This document shows positions 37,921 to 47,972 of a stretch of 64,000 nt of DNA, piece by piece; position 1 is the first letter of the stretch; each line of letters begins with the position of its first letter. The notes under the pieces were generated by a model. The model ran no database searches and was not told where the DNA came from. It saw nothing but the letters and a program-made list of their open reading frames with translations. The stretch spans positions 1,116,001 to 1,180,000 of the forward strand of contig CALYLX010000142.1 in the NCBI GenBank assembly GCA_944990035.1, read 5' to 3'. The stretch comes from Clitopilus passeckerianus. Taxonomy: Eukaryota > Basidiomycota > Agaricomycetes > Agaricales > Entolomataceae. Position numbers and translations under genes: made by a program.

Positions 37921-39082
37921 ATGGCTCTTATCCATGATTTGGCTGACGTTCGACGGTCTGCTCGACACAGGGGAGCAATGCAGTCTCAGAATTTTATGCT
38001 GGTGGAGAACCCGCTCTCCTTGGAACGGATAAGATCGGTTCTTACAAGGCTCGAGGATACAATTATCTTTGGTCTCATTGAGAGGGCCCAGTTCGCTCAC
38101 AATCCTCGAATCTACCAACGCGGGACTTTCAAAGAATTGAGCGAACACGGATTTGATGGTAGTTTCCTGGACTGGTTCCTTAAAGAGATAGAAACGTTCC
38201 ATGGTTCGTATTTCGGTCGTCAAATGAACATCTTGCCCTTGGGTGCTAACAGGCGATTAACTAACAGCAAAGGCAAGACGGTACACAAGGTATCCATCTC
38301 GCTCTCTTAACGAATCCGTTCAAGCTGACGGCTAGATTAGCCCAGATGAATACCCGTTCACTGCAGATCTACCTGCCCCCGTCCTACCACCATTGGCGTT
38401 CCCAAAGATTCTCTATCCCAATAAGATCAATGTCAACCCGTCGATTCTATCATTCTACACACGCTCGATTGTACCGCGAATAACGAGACAAGCAACACTA
38501 CAACTAGCTGCGCTTAAGCGCTCAAGAGGTATTATCGGAGACGAAGAGTACGAAGACGATGGAAATTATGGTAGTGCGGCAACTATAGATGTTGAAGTCC
38601 TTCAGTCTGTCAGCAAGCGTGTCCATTATGGTATGTTGAAAATCTCTAGAAGATAGCCTGAACATCCACTAAGTTAAACAACACAGGCAAATTTGTGTCC
38701 GAGTCTAAATTCCAGGAGAATCCTGCCGCATTTATTCCCCATATCGTCAAGCCCAATCGGGATGCACTAGATGCGTTGATCACGAAACCAGAGGTTGAGA
38801 AGAAGCTGCTTGTGCGGCTGAGGAAAAAGGCAGAAACGTATGCGCAAGATATTGCAGTAGACGAAAATTCCAGGATCACCCGCAAGATCGATGTGGATGG
38901 CGTTGTTGACCTCTACGAGAGTTATATCATCCCGTTGACCAAAGAGGTTGAGGTATGCCTAATTCTTATCCTGTGGGTTGTCCGTATCAATCCTAATGGT
39001 CCAACAGGTGGACTACTTGCTGAATAGGTTGAATGGTCTCTCCCAGAAGGAGATTGACGATCTTTTGGTTCAGAAGTCTTAG
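37921..39082 (+). CDS. ARO7: Chorismate mutase (AroQ, fungal Aro7 type)
   Basis: Converts chorismate to prephenate for Phe and Tyr synthesis in the cytosol. The first exon reads [39 protein letters not shown] and [15 protein letters not shown]. Next come [60 protein letters not shown] and [20 protein letters not shown]. It ends [20 protein letters not shown] and LVQKS. The catalytic Arg/Glu helices and the long allosteric loop of fungal Aro7 are present. Four introns; about 270 residues. Confidence 0.95.
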
Positions 39083-39415
39083 AGATACACTGCTCTGTCC
39101 AAGGGGCTTGCTCCCAGTACATTGTGGATGGACATGCGCGTAAACGCGAACTTTTGTATAGAAGTTATCAAGGCTATAATCGGTAATCATGCTACACGGA
39201 TAAGCAAAATGAATGGACTGGTATAAGTTATATTAGTCGGAACTGTGAGTAAATGAATGTGAATCAAAAGGGTATATACATCCAAAGAGAAGAGCAGGGG
39301 CCAGCCCCAGGGTAGTGTCACGAAGTCGAGAAATTCCCGCCAACCTTCAAGGAACAGATTCATGCATCATAAATATCATCATACAGTACGAGTGAGATAG
39401 CCAGAGGTGACTGGT
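39083..39415. other. Convergent intergenic region
   Basis: 3' UTRs of ARO7 and the septin-like gene. Nothing else seen. Confidence 0.45.
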
Positions 39416-41543
39416 CTACAGTCCTAGATCTATTCAAAGCAAATAGGTGGGTGAGAGAAAATAGAAAAGAGATGTAGGCTCACCTTTCATCATACGCCTC
39501 CTTTCATCCTCCGAGATGTTGCGTGTCGCGCGGCGAACCAACAATTTCTCGGTCCTGTACTTCTCATACAGCTCTTCTCGGGTGCGTAATTTCAAAAGCT
39601 GTAGAAAAGTGACCTTGAGCCTGAGATCATTGGAAAGACGATGGCATGCTTACTTGGAAATGAGTGTATAGGATCGCGGTCCGAAGAGTAGAGAAGTCAC
39701 AGTGCATGGGGTCGAGAACATCGATCGTTCCCCACCTGAACTTACGCACAAAGACGCCTTTCAAACTTTCTGGAGGACCTCGATAGGGAAGTTGTGGGCT
39801 ACCATCGGATATAGGCGTCTCCGGAAGGGGGTAGTCTTCAGGGCTCTTTGGAGAGGATGGGCTTAGGATAGGGGTCTCAACCGAGCCTGCGGCCACCTGT
39901 GGTTGCGGGGTCGAAACACGCTTTTCAGGAGCGATGATAGCGAATGGCAGCAGCTGTTCAATGGGGGTTTTGAAGACGACATCTCCCGAAAATCTAACGT
40001 TGGTTAGGCTGTCAACATCCTGAGCGTCGGTAGGCGTCACATCATCCGTAGCAAGACTGATATCTCGGCGAGACCGAGACCTGGAGAGTGTTCGTCCGTT
40101 GGAATGTCGGTTAGAGCGAAGTTTAATGACCGGCCGAGATTGCCTGTCTTCGCCTTCATCAGGTTCAGGGGCGAACTCGAATCAGCGTGAGCTGCGCCGT
40201 CAACTGTGACACTTGTCTGTTTGGGCTCTTCCGATTTCTTTGACCCTGTTGGATCAAAAACTCCAAAGTCGAGACCAGCTTGAGCCATACTGTTGCGCAC
40301 TAAAGCAGGATAAGAAGACCCGAAGAAGAAAATCATAGATACTCACCTGCTTGCTTTAAAGACTCAAGCCTGTCGTCTGTGAGGGTGTCCGCCCTACTGA
40401 TCACGGGCAGTACATTACACCGCACAGAGAGCCGACGCATGATCTTGATGTCTGCAGGTGACAATGTTAAAGAAGACTCGTCTTGATCGTCATGTTCTTC
40501 CTTTTCAGAGGAATCCTCAGAGACGTAGTCGGAGGAGGGCACGTGGGAGGTGTCCGACTGAGTCTTTCTTGGTAGCGAGGATTTCGTGCGCCTCTCCGCA
40601 GCCGTCTGAATTGACAGAGGGTCGATCATATAGACAACTCTGTGGACGCGTGACAGGGTAAGAATGGAATCCTATGAAAGTGGGTGATGACATGACCCAC
40701 AGGTGTATGTGTAGATCGCCTTTGCTCTTTCGAATAACTTTGGATTCCTAAAATGTTTGAACATAAGCTAGAACAGGATCTGACGAACCCCATACCTCGC
40801 TCATAGTATCGGCGTATCGTGAGTCCACGCGCTTGAGTACATCCGTTACTTGACGTTCAAGTCTTAATTCCCTTCCTTCTGAAAAGTCCAAGCCTGGCGT
40901 GTCAATGACTGAAATGAGGATTCTGTCATATCTTGACTCGGATATTTCGATGGTTGCACCGCAAATTTCTTGTGTTGGTTTGAGAGAGCTTTGGACAAAA
41001 TTGTTGAACGCCGTTCGTTGGTCAAGGGTGGCAGAAGGTGAAATGTCCGCAGTTTCAAGGAGCAGGCGAATGAATGAGCTCTTTCCAGTGCCTTTGCCTC
41101 CCACAACCTAACGGGTCCGAGGTCCGTGACTAGCTTCAAGAACGGCGTTTGTGAAATTTGCGTACCATCAGGTTAAACGCAGGTGGGATACGAGCCATCT
41201 TTCGTTGGCTATGACGCGTAACCTTGGGTCCCTGGATTTCCTCCCGTGTTTATCAAAGGAGGAAGGTGGACTGGACATAAACATTAAAGAAATGGGTCCT
41301 GTTGCGGTTTTGTTCAATTGTTCTGTCAATACGGGATGGTTCAGCTTCAAACCAGGCTTTTGAGCGAGCATGTTCAACTCTACCTCTCTGGAAAGTCGTC
41401 GACTGCCGTTCCTTCTGTACTGCCTCAAAGTCCACCAGATTTTCTGGCCAAGGTATGCCATTGGTGTTCAATTCCGGAAGAGAAGGTGAAGTGCGGATTT
41501 GAGGAACTTCTGGCTTTCTTGACTTGCGTCTGAATGAAAACAT
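39416..41543 (-). CDS. Septin-type GTPase, divergent paralogue A
   Basis: The start MFSFRRKSRKPEVPQIRTSP precedes a disordered region. After an intron the P-loop is VVGGKGTGKSSFIRLLLETA. G3 is SVIDTPGLDFSEG. The septin-unique region is DIKIMRRLSVRCNVLPVISR followed by ADTLTDDRLESLKQA, where canonical septins have AKAD and this has SRAD. Then FDPTGSKKS, a long Ser/Pro insertion, LLPFAIIAPEKR, VRKFRWGTIDVLDPMHCDFS and TLRTAILYTHFQ. The C-terminus is LLKLRTREELYEKYRTEKLL and ends ERRRMMKDLGL. This is the septin layout with a big insertion and no long coiled-coil tail. It may not polymerise like core septins. About six introns. It is immediately followed upstream (minus strand) by a second septin-like gene, so the two look like a local duplication. 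Confidence 0.85.
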
Positions 41544-42036
41544 GGCTGCTCGGTAAGATTAGCGACCACCTGGACCCGAAGAAGCTGTCAATGTCAGGGC
41601 ACAGATTAGCGCTGCCTCTTGCGCCTTCGGAAGGCGAACAGCGTTCAATGAAGTTCAGGTTGAAGGAAAGTTTACTAGAAGTCAGGCACTGTCTTGTGCA
41701 GATCAAACCCTTTTGTCGAACCTTGATTGGGTGGCTAACGGCAAAACATAAAAAAGATGAAAATGCACTTTCATTCTGGTAGGCAACAGGAGTGTAGTAT
41801 ACAATTTCATACAAGCCCAGTGTGTATGTATGGCAAAAAAATCAACAGTAAGAGACCGCCAAAATTTGGATGGTTCCAACCCAAGAGGTAAAAGATAGAC
41901 GGCGTGAGGACGAGAGAGCACAGGGAACTAGTAATCTACAAACAAACAAGACAGGTTCGACAACAGGTTCAAGGTATATTATTGGAGGTTCCTTCCATTC
42001 GCATTTTCTTCGATGGGCGGTTAATATCGGGGTATT
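41544..42036. other. Intergenic region
   Basis: Gap between the end of the fusion gene and the start of septin-like A (both minus). Promoter of septin-like A expected; no site recognised. Confidence 0.4.
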
Positions 42037-44894
42037 CTATACTCCTCTTGAGGTCAAGTTCGTCGAGGCGATGGTCGGAGACACGGGGATCAAAAATGCC
42101 TCCGCCCCGCTCGACGGTGTGGGGATCAATCGGGAGGAAGGAGGTGAGAGCGAATGTGGGGAATCATTTGAAGGTTTGGGGACTGAGGCCCTTCTCCCTT
42201 TCTTTGGGCCTTGGCCTCCATTTCCAGAATCGTGGACATAATTACAGGGGAGTGATCTTCGAGCACAGCTCGCACAGGCTGGATGAGCACCATCACACTT
42301 CGTTTTCCGGGCTAGGGTTTCAATCAGATCCATGCCATGAATTCCGGTACGGTGAGAAACTGACCTCGACAGAAATTGCAGGCGACAACTTTGGGTCCAG
42401 AGCTCGTCGACTGGCGTGAGCTTTTTCCTGGGACGGTCGCAGAGCGTTTTCGTTGAGCAGCCTGCTGCTCGTTGGCTGGGCGAATAGGTGGGAGAGAAGG
42501 AGCAGAAAGTGGAGGACCGGGCGTCGAAGGAGAGGGTTCAGGTAAGGACAGTGTAGCGATGTGTGGTAATTCATTATCCGGGAACAAGCTACGAGACTCA
42601 TTCAGTGGGTGTTGGGGCCGTGGCCGCATTGATGATGGTCCAGGAAGGACATCGTCCCTCGTATCAATTGCACGAGGTGGTGGTGGTATGTGGACATCGC
42701 GCGCCCTTTCCAAATGGACATTACGCGACAGAGGCTGGGCAGGAATCTGGGGCGAGAGCGATGGCTCATTGGGCTCCACGGATCTTTCCTCAGAGCTATC
42801 ACTTTCGCTCTCATCCCCACCCTTACGGGGAACGATGGTGGCTCTCCTCTTGTTTTGATGAACATAGTCACAGGGGTTCCCCCTTTTGACGCACTGCCCG
42901 CAGGCAGGTCGCTGACCGTCGCATTTCAGCTTTCTCGCTGAGAACAGAGTTCAACACGAAATCCAGACGACACCGACCCAAGACACTTACAACGACAAAA
43001 ATTACATGCAACGGTGATCTTTTTGGTCCGTTGCTTTGCGGAGCCGCCTCCTGGTGGAAGACATCAGAATATATCAGAAACGGCAAATAAACAAACAAAC
43101 GTGGTGTTCCGCGAGCAGAGGCCGTTGACGACGGTTCTGGGCCTTTGCTACCCGAGCTCGTTGCATTGGGCTCTGCGTTCAACACATCACGCGGTGGAGG
43201 AAGTGGTGGTTGACGATGTGTTGGAGGAGGAGCAGTATCGATTGCAAGGATAGGCCGCGATCCGTGAGATATGGGACCCCCATGAGGAACTCGGTGTGAT
43301 AGTGAATGGCGCGAAGACGGTTGTTGTTGTCGTAGATATTCAGTCCGGAACCTGTCAAACAAATACTCTCGTGTGTATTTTTGCAGTGTCTATAATTTTC
43401 ATCAGAATTTTCGCGTTTCTTGGACATAACAAATGTTCTCACCTCCATGTGATGGAAGATAGCGGCGCGGAGGGTGATGAAGTCGCTGTGACTCGGGTCC
43501 AAAATATCGAGGGCGCCCCAGCGATAGCTTCGGATATACTTTCCTCGTGGAATCCTAGGTCCAGGAGTATGATGATGCGACGGGGTGTATTGTTGTGCAA
43601 GCTCATGACGGGAAGGCATAGGCCTCGCAACGCCATCACTGTGAGAATAAATGTCAGGTGAAATGAGGGCATAAGGGAGCCTAAGGTTGACAGGGGCAAC
43701 AGGAGATGTGGGCGGCGTTGTATTCGAAGAGCCAGTGCCGTTAGTGCTTCGATTGTAGCCATTCAAACCATCGCCAGATTTTCCAGAGGAATCTTCCGGT
43801 TGGTGCGTCTGATAAGGATGGTCGACATCAAAAATGCCAAACCCGATACCAGCTTCGGCGAGGTCTCGTCGGATAGCCACTTTAACTGCGGCAAGTCTGT
43901 CGTTGGAAAGAACATCAGCCCGTGAAATGACGGGCAGCACGTTAACCCTGGAAGATAGCCGTCGGATAGTTTCGATTTCAGCGGGAGGGAGTGTCGGCCT
44001 GAGTAGCAAAGGGTTTGTTGTCAACGGAGGTTCCAAAATTACAGGGTCTGGCTCCGTATGTGAGAAGCTGTTGTTGCGAGTTCTTGGGACGAGAGGAACT
44101 GCTCCCGGAACCGCCGGTGGCACAATCTGGTCGGGGTCCAGAAAGTATATGCATCTGCAACAAGGCTGTTAGCAAAACCTGCTAAAGGGTACGATTTCGA
44201 CTCACAAATGGACGAAGCGATCGCCTCTATGCGCACTCCAATCCTAGAGCCGTCGTCAGCAATTGGTCTGAATAGAAACTGCCATCATAAGCGCGCACCA
44301 TATCTACGCCGTCAGCAAAGCGAGTATCAACATGTCTAAGTATTTCCGAAACGCGCCATTCCGCAGTTTTTTCGTCCCCAGGAAAGTCCAAGGCAGCAGT
44401 GTCCACGAGATGAAGTTCAACGGGATCTTCTCCGGCGTTGCCTTCGCCGTTGAGGTTGATATCTATCGATGTGTGGCGAATCCCGGAGGTGTGACTGTTA
44501 CATCCCTGGACGAATTTGGCGACAGAAGCAAGTTGTTCTTGTGTTGCAGTTGGGGAGATGATGCTAGTATCAAGGAGGAGGCGCAAGAAAGAGGTTTTAC
44601 CTGGCGGAAGGCGTTGGTCAAGGGGGCCGGGCTTTCATGAAACATGCGTGGTCCGCTTACCTCCTTTGCAGCCTGCTACTAACAAGGTAAAATCCCTCCG
44701 GGGCCTGTCTGTTGACGAACGAGAAGACATCCTCCGGTTAGTCGACGCAAAGGCAGCAGATGTTGAGAGGACTAGTTACCCGGGGCATCATGGACGGCAC
44801 CGACTTGGGATTTATGGTTTTGGTAGAATTGGGACTGCTGGACAACAGGCTGGTCGTCTTCCTCACGTCGCAGGTGCTTGTCGGCGGGGTTCAT
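42037..44894 (-). CDS. Septin-like GTPase domain fused to two Zn2Cys6 zinc clusters
   Basis: The start MNPADKHLRREEDDQPVVQQ leads to P-loop DFTLLVAGCKGGKTSFLRLL, split by an intron. G3 is LVDTAALDFPG (DxxG lost). Then DWSAHRGDRFVHLCIYFLDP, IETIRRLSSRVNVLPVISRA, YRWGALDILDPSHSDFITLR and AAIFHHME. An intron at 43366-43442 joins YLFDRFRTEYLRQQQ, the place of the septin LRTxxLY motif. The same exon runs into a Pro/Ser-rich linker. After an intron at 43051-43100 comes ITVACNFCR, an intron at 42938-42990, and SRKLKCDGQRPACGQCVKRG with NPCDYVH. About 190 residues later KVVACNFCR, an intron at 42312-42364, and ARKTKCDGAHPACASCARRS with LPCNYVH. No Met lies between the GTPase and the first cluster, which supports one protein of about 800 residues. 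Binuclear clusters bind DNA in the nucleus; a nucleotide-controlled regulator is inference. Confidence 0.72.
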
Positions 44895-45480
44895 GACGAG
44901 AAATCGTCAAGAACGGAGAAAGCAGGACTGCCCGCACGCAGGCAAGCGCGGCGGTGATTTCGAAAACTCTGATGGCTACTTGAGGACCGATCGCACTCAA
45001 TTCCCACCGAACCAATCGGAACAAACCAAGGTCCAAATAGTTGACAATGTTGGCATTTTCGGCTTATTGACCGTACAGAAAGATTGTGGAAGTTTCCCCA
45101 AAGGTCATACGGAAATTTCGGAATGTATATTGAGTAAAGTACATTAGTGGTGCACTCGTAAAATCGACTATAAAATGGGATACAACAGTAGGAGAGATTA
45201 GTTCGAGGTTCCAATCTGATTTGAACCACCGGAGTTCAAGGCTGGAACCAGATACAAGGGATAGGGTAAAGTGGTCGTGGGAGTCGTCGGTATGCGCCCG
45301 GAGTGCGCATGTAAGAGGCCTAAGTAAAGACTGGATGGTAACGAAGACGTAAGGAGAAGCTCGGGAGGATCTGTCATTGGTGGGCATCAGGCAATTAATG
45401 TGGGGAACCTGTGAAGGCACCAGTTATCAAAAGTGGAAGGACCATCAAGCATCAGTCGCGATTTGCGATATGGTCCCGTT
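44895..45480. other. Intergenic region
   Basis: Between the single-cluster Zn2Cys6 gene's 3' end and the fusion gene's start, both minus. A 118-codon minus frame (45064-45420) has no recognisable feature. Confidence 0.4.
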
Positions 45481-47018
45481 TCACTTTTCTCCGTCGGTGT
45501 CACGTTCAGGACTGGAAGGCGGTTGTGATGCGTGTGCGCGCCGCCTGCGCCGTGAGGATGGGTTATTCGTGGTCGGATCTTCCGGTTGCAGCGAGCGGCC
45601 CCTTGCTGCTCCTGCTGATAAGGAACCTGACGCTTCCGTCGCGCCCAAATCTGTCATTGACGTAGAAGCGACGGGCTGCTGACCCGTTGTGTTCTTCCTC
45701 GATTTTGATCCTTTAGGGGCTTTTCCAGGACCTCGACGGCGTTGCACGGGCACATACTCGCACTCGAATTTTCGAAGTATACAATTTGAGCATGAGGGTT
45801 TAGCTCCATTACACCGAAGTTTACGCCCTGTAAAGATGTCAGACATATGTTTTGTAGAGAATGCCGTCCACCCCACCTCGACAAAAGTTGCAGGCGACAG
45901 CCGTTTTACGGGTGCTCTTTTCCTTTTCCTGGGGTTTTGGCTCGTCTTCTTGTTTGCGCCTTTTGCTCCGAGTGGAAACATTATCATCCGCGCCTTCTTC
46001 AGTTACGCCACCTTCACTAGACATTTCTGAGAACGATCCAGGAGATTGACCTGCAGCGGGTTCTCCATACGGGTAACCGGGGGTGGGTGTCCCGGACCAT
46101 GTACGGTTGGGATGTCGCATCGGCGGAAGATGATACGGAGGTGAATCTCGCGAAGGGTGTGGTAATCTTTCGGGGTGAGGAGCCTGTGTTGGAACCTTAT
46201 TCGTATTTTGTCCATATTGGGGCGAATCTGAGTGGAGATTAGTCTACGTGGTGGTGCGAGGAATGCGTCATATACTTACAGGATTCTGGACGGTTTATTT
46301 CGTATGCCCCACCTCTCGACCTGGCCATTGTCATCTCATATTCATCATCTGATACGCCCCGATGACCGTGGCCGTCCGAGTGCCGCGACATTTGAGCGGG
46401 CTGGCTCGATCCACGTCGACCTCTGTAGCCATCGAACGAATGAGATGTATGTAGCAGTGATGATGGTCCAGCTTCTCCCTCTAGCCAAGAAGTACGATGG
46501 ATGCTGGTCGGCCTTGGTGCGGGCAACATAAGACCAGGATCACGCGTTGGATATCGATTCTCGACGTATCGCCCTTGAACATACGCGGGCTCAGGAGGAG
46601 GAGCACTTGCAAAATGTTGACCATACTGCGTCGGAAGCGACATCGCACCAGTTGGATGAGCGATAGCCGAGGGTGGGATGTCGGTTGGCGGACGTGAGGC
46701 GAACGAGGTCTCCCTCATTGACAAGGGTCTTGCAGTGTAATGCGGAGGCGGTAATGTTCTAGCGTCTTCAGAAAGTGGCCGCAGAAGTGACGATGCCATA
46801 GATGGCAATGGAAACGAAGATCGTATGGGAGGTAGCTCTGTTCTTGCAGAATCTGTACTCCTCATGGGATCTTCGCTGGGACCTGGTACCGTTAATGGTA
46901 TACTTGGCTGAAACTGCTGAGTTGGTGGTGCTTCCGTTTCACGCGGACCATCGTATAAATGAGGCCTGAGGCTCTCTGGAAGAGAACTCTGCCTATGTTC
47001 GTTATTTTGGTGGTCCAT
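45481..47018 (-). CDS. Zn2Cys6 transcription factor with the zinc cluster towards the C-terminus
   Basis: The start MDHQNNEHRQSSLPESLRPH opens about 350 mostly disordered residues rich in Pro, Ser, Arg and Tyr. An acidic/basic stretch (GGVTEEGADDNVSTRSKRRK) precedes KTAVACNFCR. An intron at 45828-45876 follows, then GRKLRCNGAKPSCSNCILRK with FECEYVP, giving all six Cys of a binuclear zinc cluster. The basic linker RRRGPGKAPKGSKSRK and a Ser/Arg-rich tail end DTDGEK. Zinc clusters usually sit near the N-terminus; here it is near the C-terminus. No fungal-specific transcription-factor middle domain is seen. Three exons; about 470 residues. Targets unknown. It is closely related in motif and intron position to the clusters of the neighbouring fusion gene. 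Confidence 0.85.
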
Positions 47019-47972
47019 AGTACCACAAGGCTGAGCCGAGGAGTGCGTTAGAGAACGAAACGAAGCCTAATGTAAGGAAAAGTGACAGAAGAAGAGAACA
47101 AAGGAAGGGAAAAAAGAGGGAAAAAGGCGGAAAGTTGGGGAACCTCGAACACGCCAGGACTCTGACCAGTATTTAGGACACGGAGGGTGGTCTTGGAGGC
47201 GGTGATCGAGGTCGCGGAGGAAATTTCGAAATGACCGCCATTGGTTCCGCACCTGATGTCGGAGAACAAGATATGTAGGTTCAGTCATCAAGCTCACAAC
47301 CTTTTAAACTTTCTTAAGGACATTCAGATAATCGCAGACACTTCCTGCGCTAAGATTTCAAGTCAATCTATTCGTCGTGGCGCCTAAACGCCAGGTATCT
47401 TCGACATACCAAACCGTTTAGAGCGGAATCTTAAATTTTAATAGAGGTACTCGCCGAGTGAAACACGATCGCTGTTATTTTTTGCCACTAATTTGGGGAA
47501 TTTCTGTTCACCCCTTAGCCTCATGATGGATGCTGCATATGGACATCCGGACCCGAATATCCGGTCACTGTTATCAACTCTAAATCATCGTCCTCGATGA
47601 TAAAAATCCTGATTTTTGTACACCAGAATGCAGCCTGAGGGGCTCAATAACGAAAAAGAATAGCTTTCCAAAACGCATCATCAAAAGACATGTTGCAGCG
47701 GTACTTCGTTCCGAAATGACAATTCTCCATGCAGGGACTGATCCACGCCCCGAGATTGCCATCCAAGCCCTGCCTGCTTGCTGTTGACTTTGCCATTTAC
47801 CTGACCTCGGATAGCCTGGATACGTTTAATCCGCCCGATTCCAGTGGCTCGGCCGAAAGATTGGCGATCAAAATGCTTTGATGATTATGATGACTCAGCG
47901 AAATTTCTACTTTGACGGTCTGACTCCCTTCAAGTTCGTGTTCAGCAGCGAGCAGAGGCAAGAACGCGTCAA
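47019..47972. other. Divergent intergenic region before ILV3
   Basis: About 950 bp carrying promoters of the Zn2Cys6 gene and ILV3. It contains one TGACTCA near the ILV3 end. Small open frames at 47067-47297 and 47580-47762 (minus) show no motif. Confidence 0.45.
47891..47897 (+). promoter_or_regulatory. Putative Gcn4/Cpc1 (general amino-acid control) site
   Basis: Perfect TGACTCA about 75 bp upstream of the ILV3 start codon. Gcn4/CPC1 proteins bind this heptamer in promoters of fungal amino-acid biosynthesis genes, which suits ILV3. Confidence 0.6.

Noticed and set aside
43179..43440. Read-through C-terminus of the septin-like domain (…NNNRLRAIHYHTEF…)
   Set aside because: It reads through the gtgaga donor after HHME. 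Splicing to the cgagag acceptor instead restores the septin-like FRTEYL motif and the frame leading to the zinc clusters.
45064..45420. 118-codon minus-strand frame between the two zinc-cluster genes
   Set aside because: No recognisable motif and no link to flanking exons by splicing.
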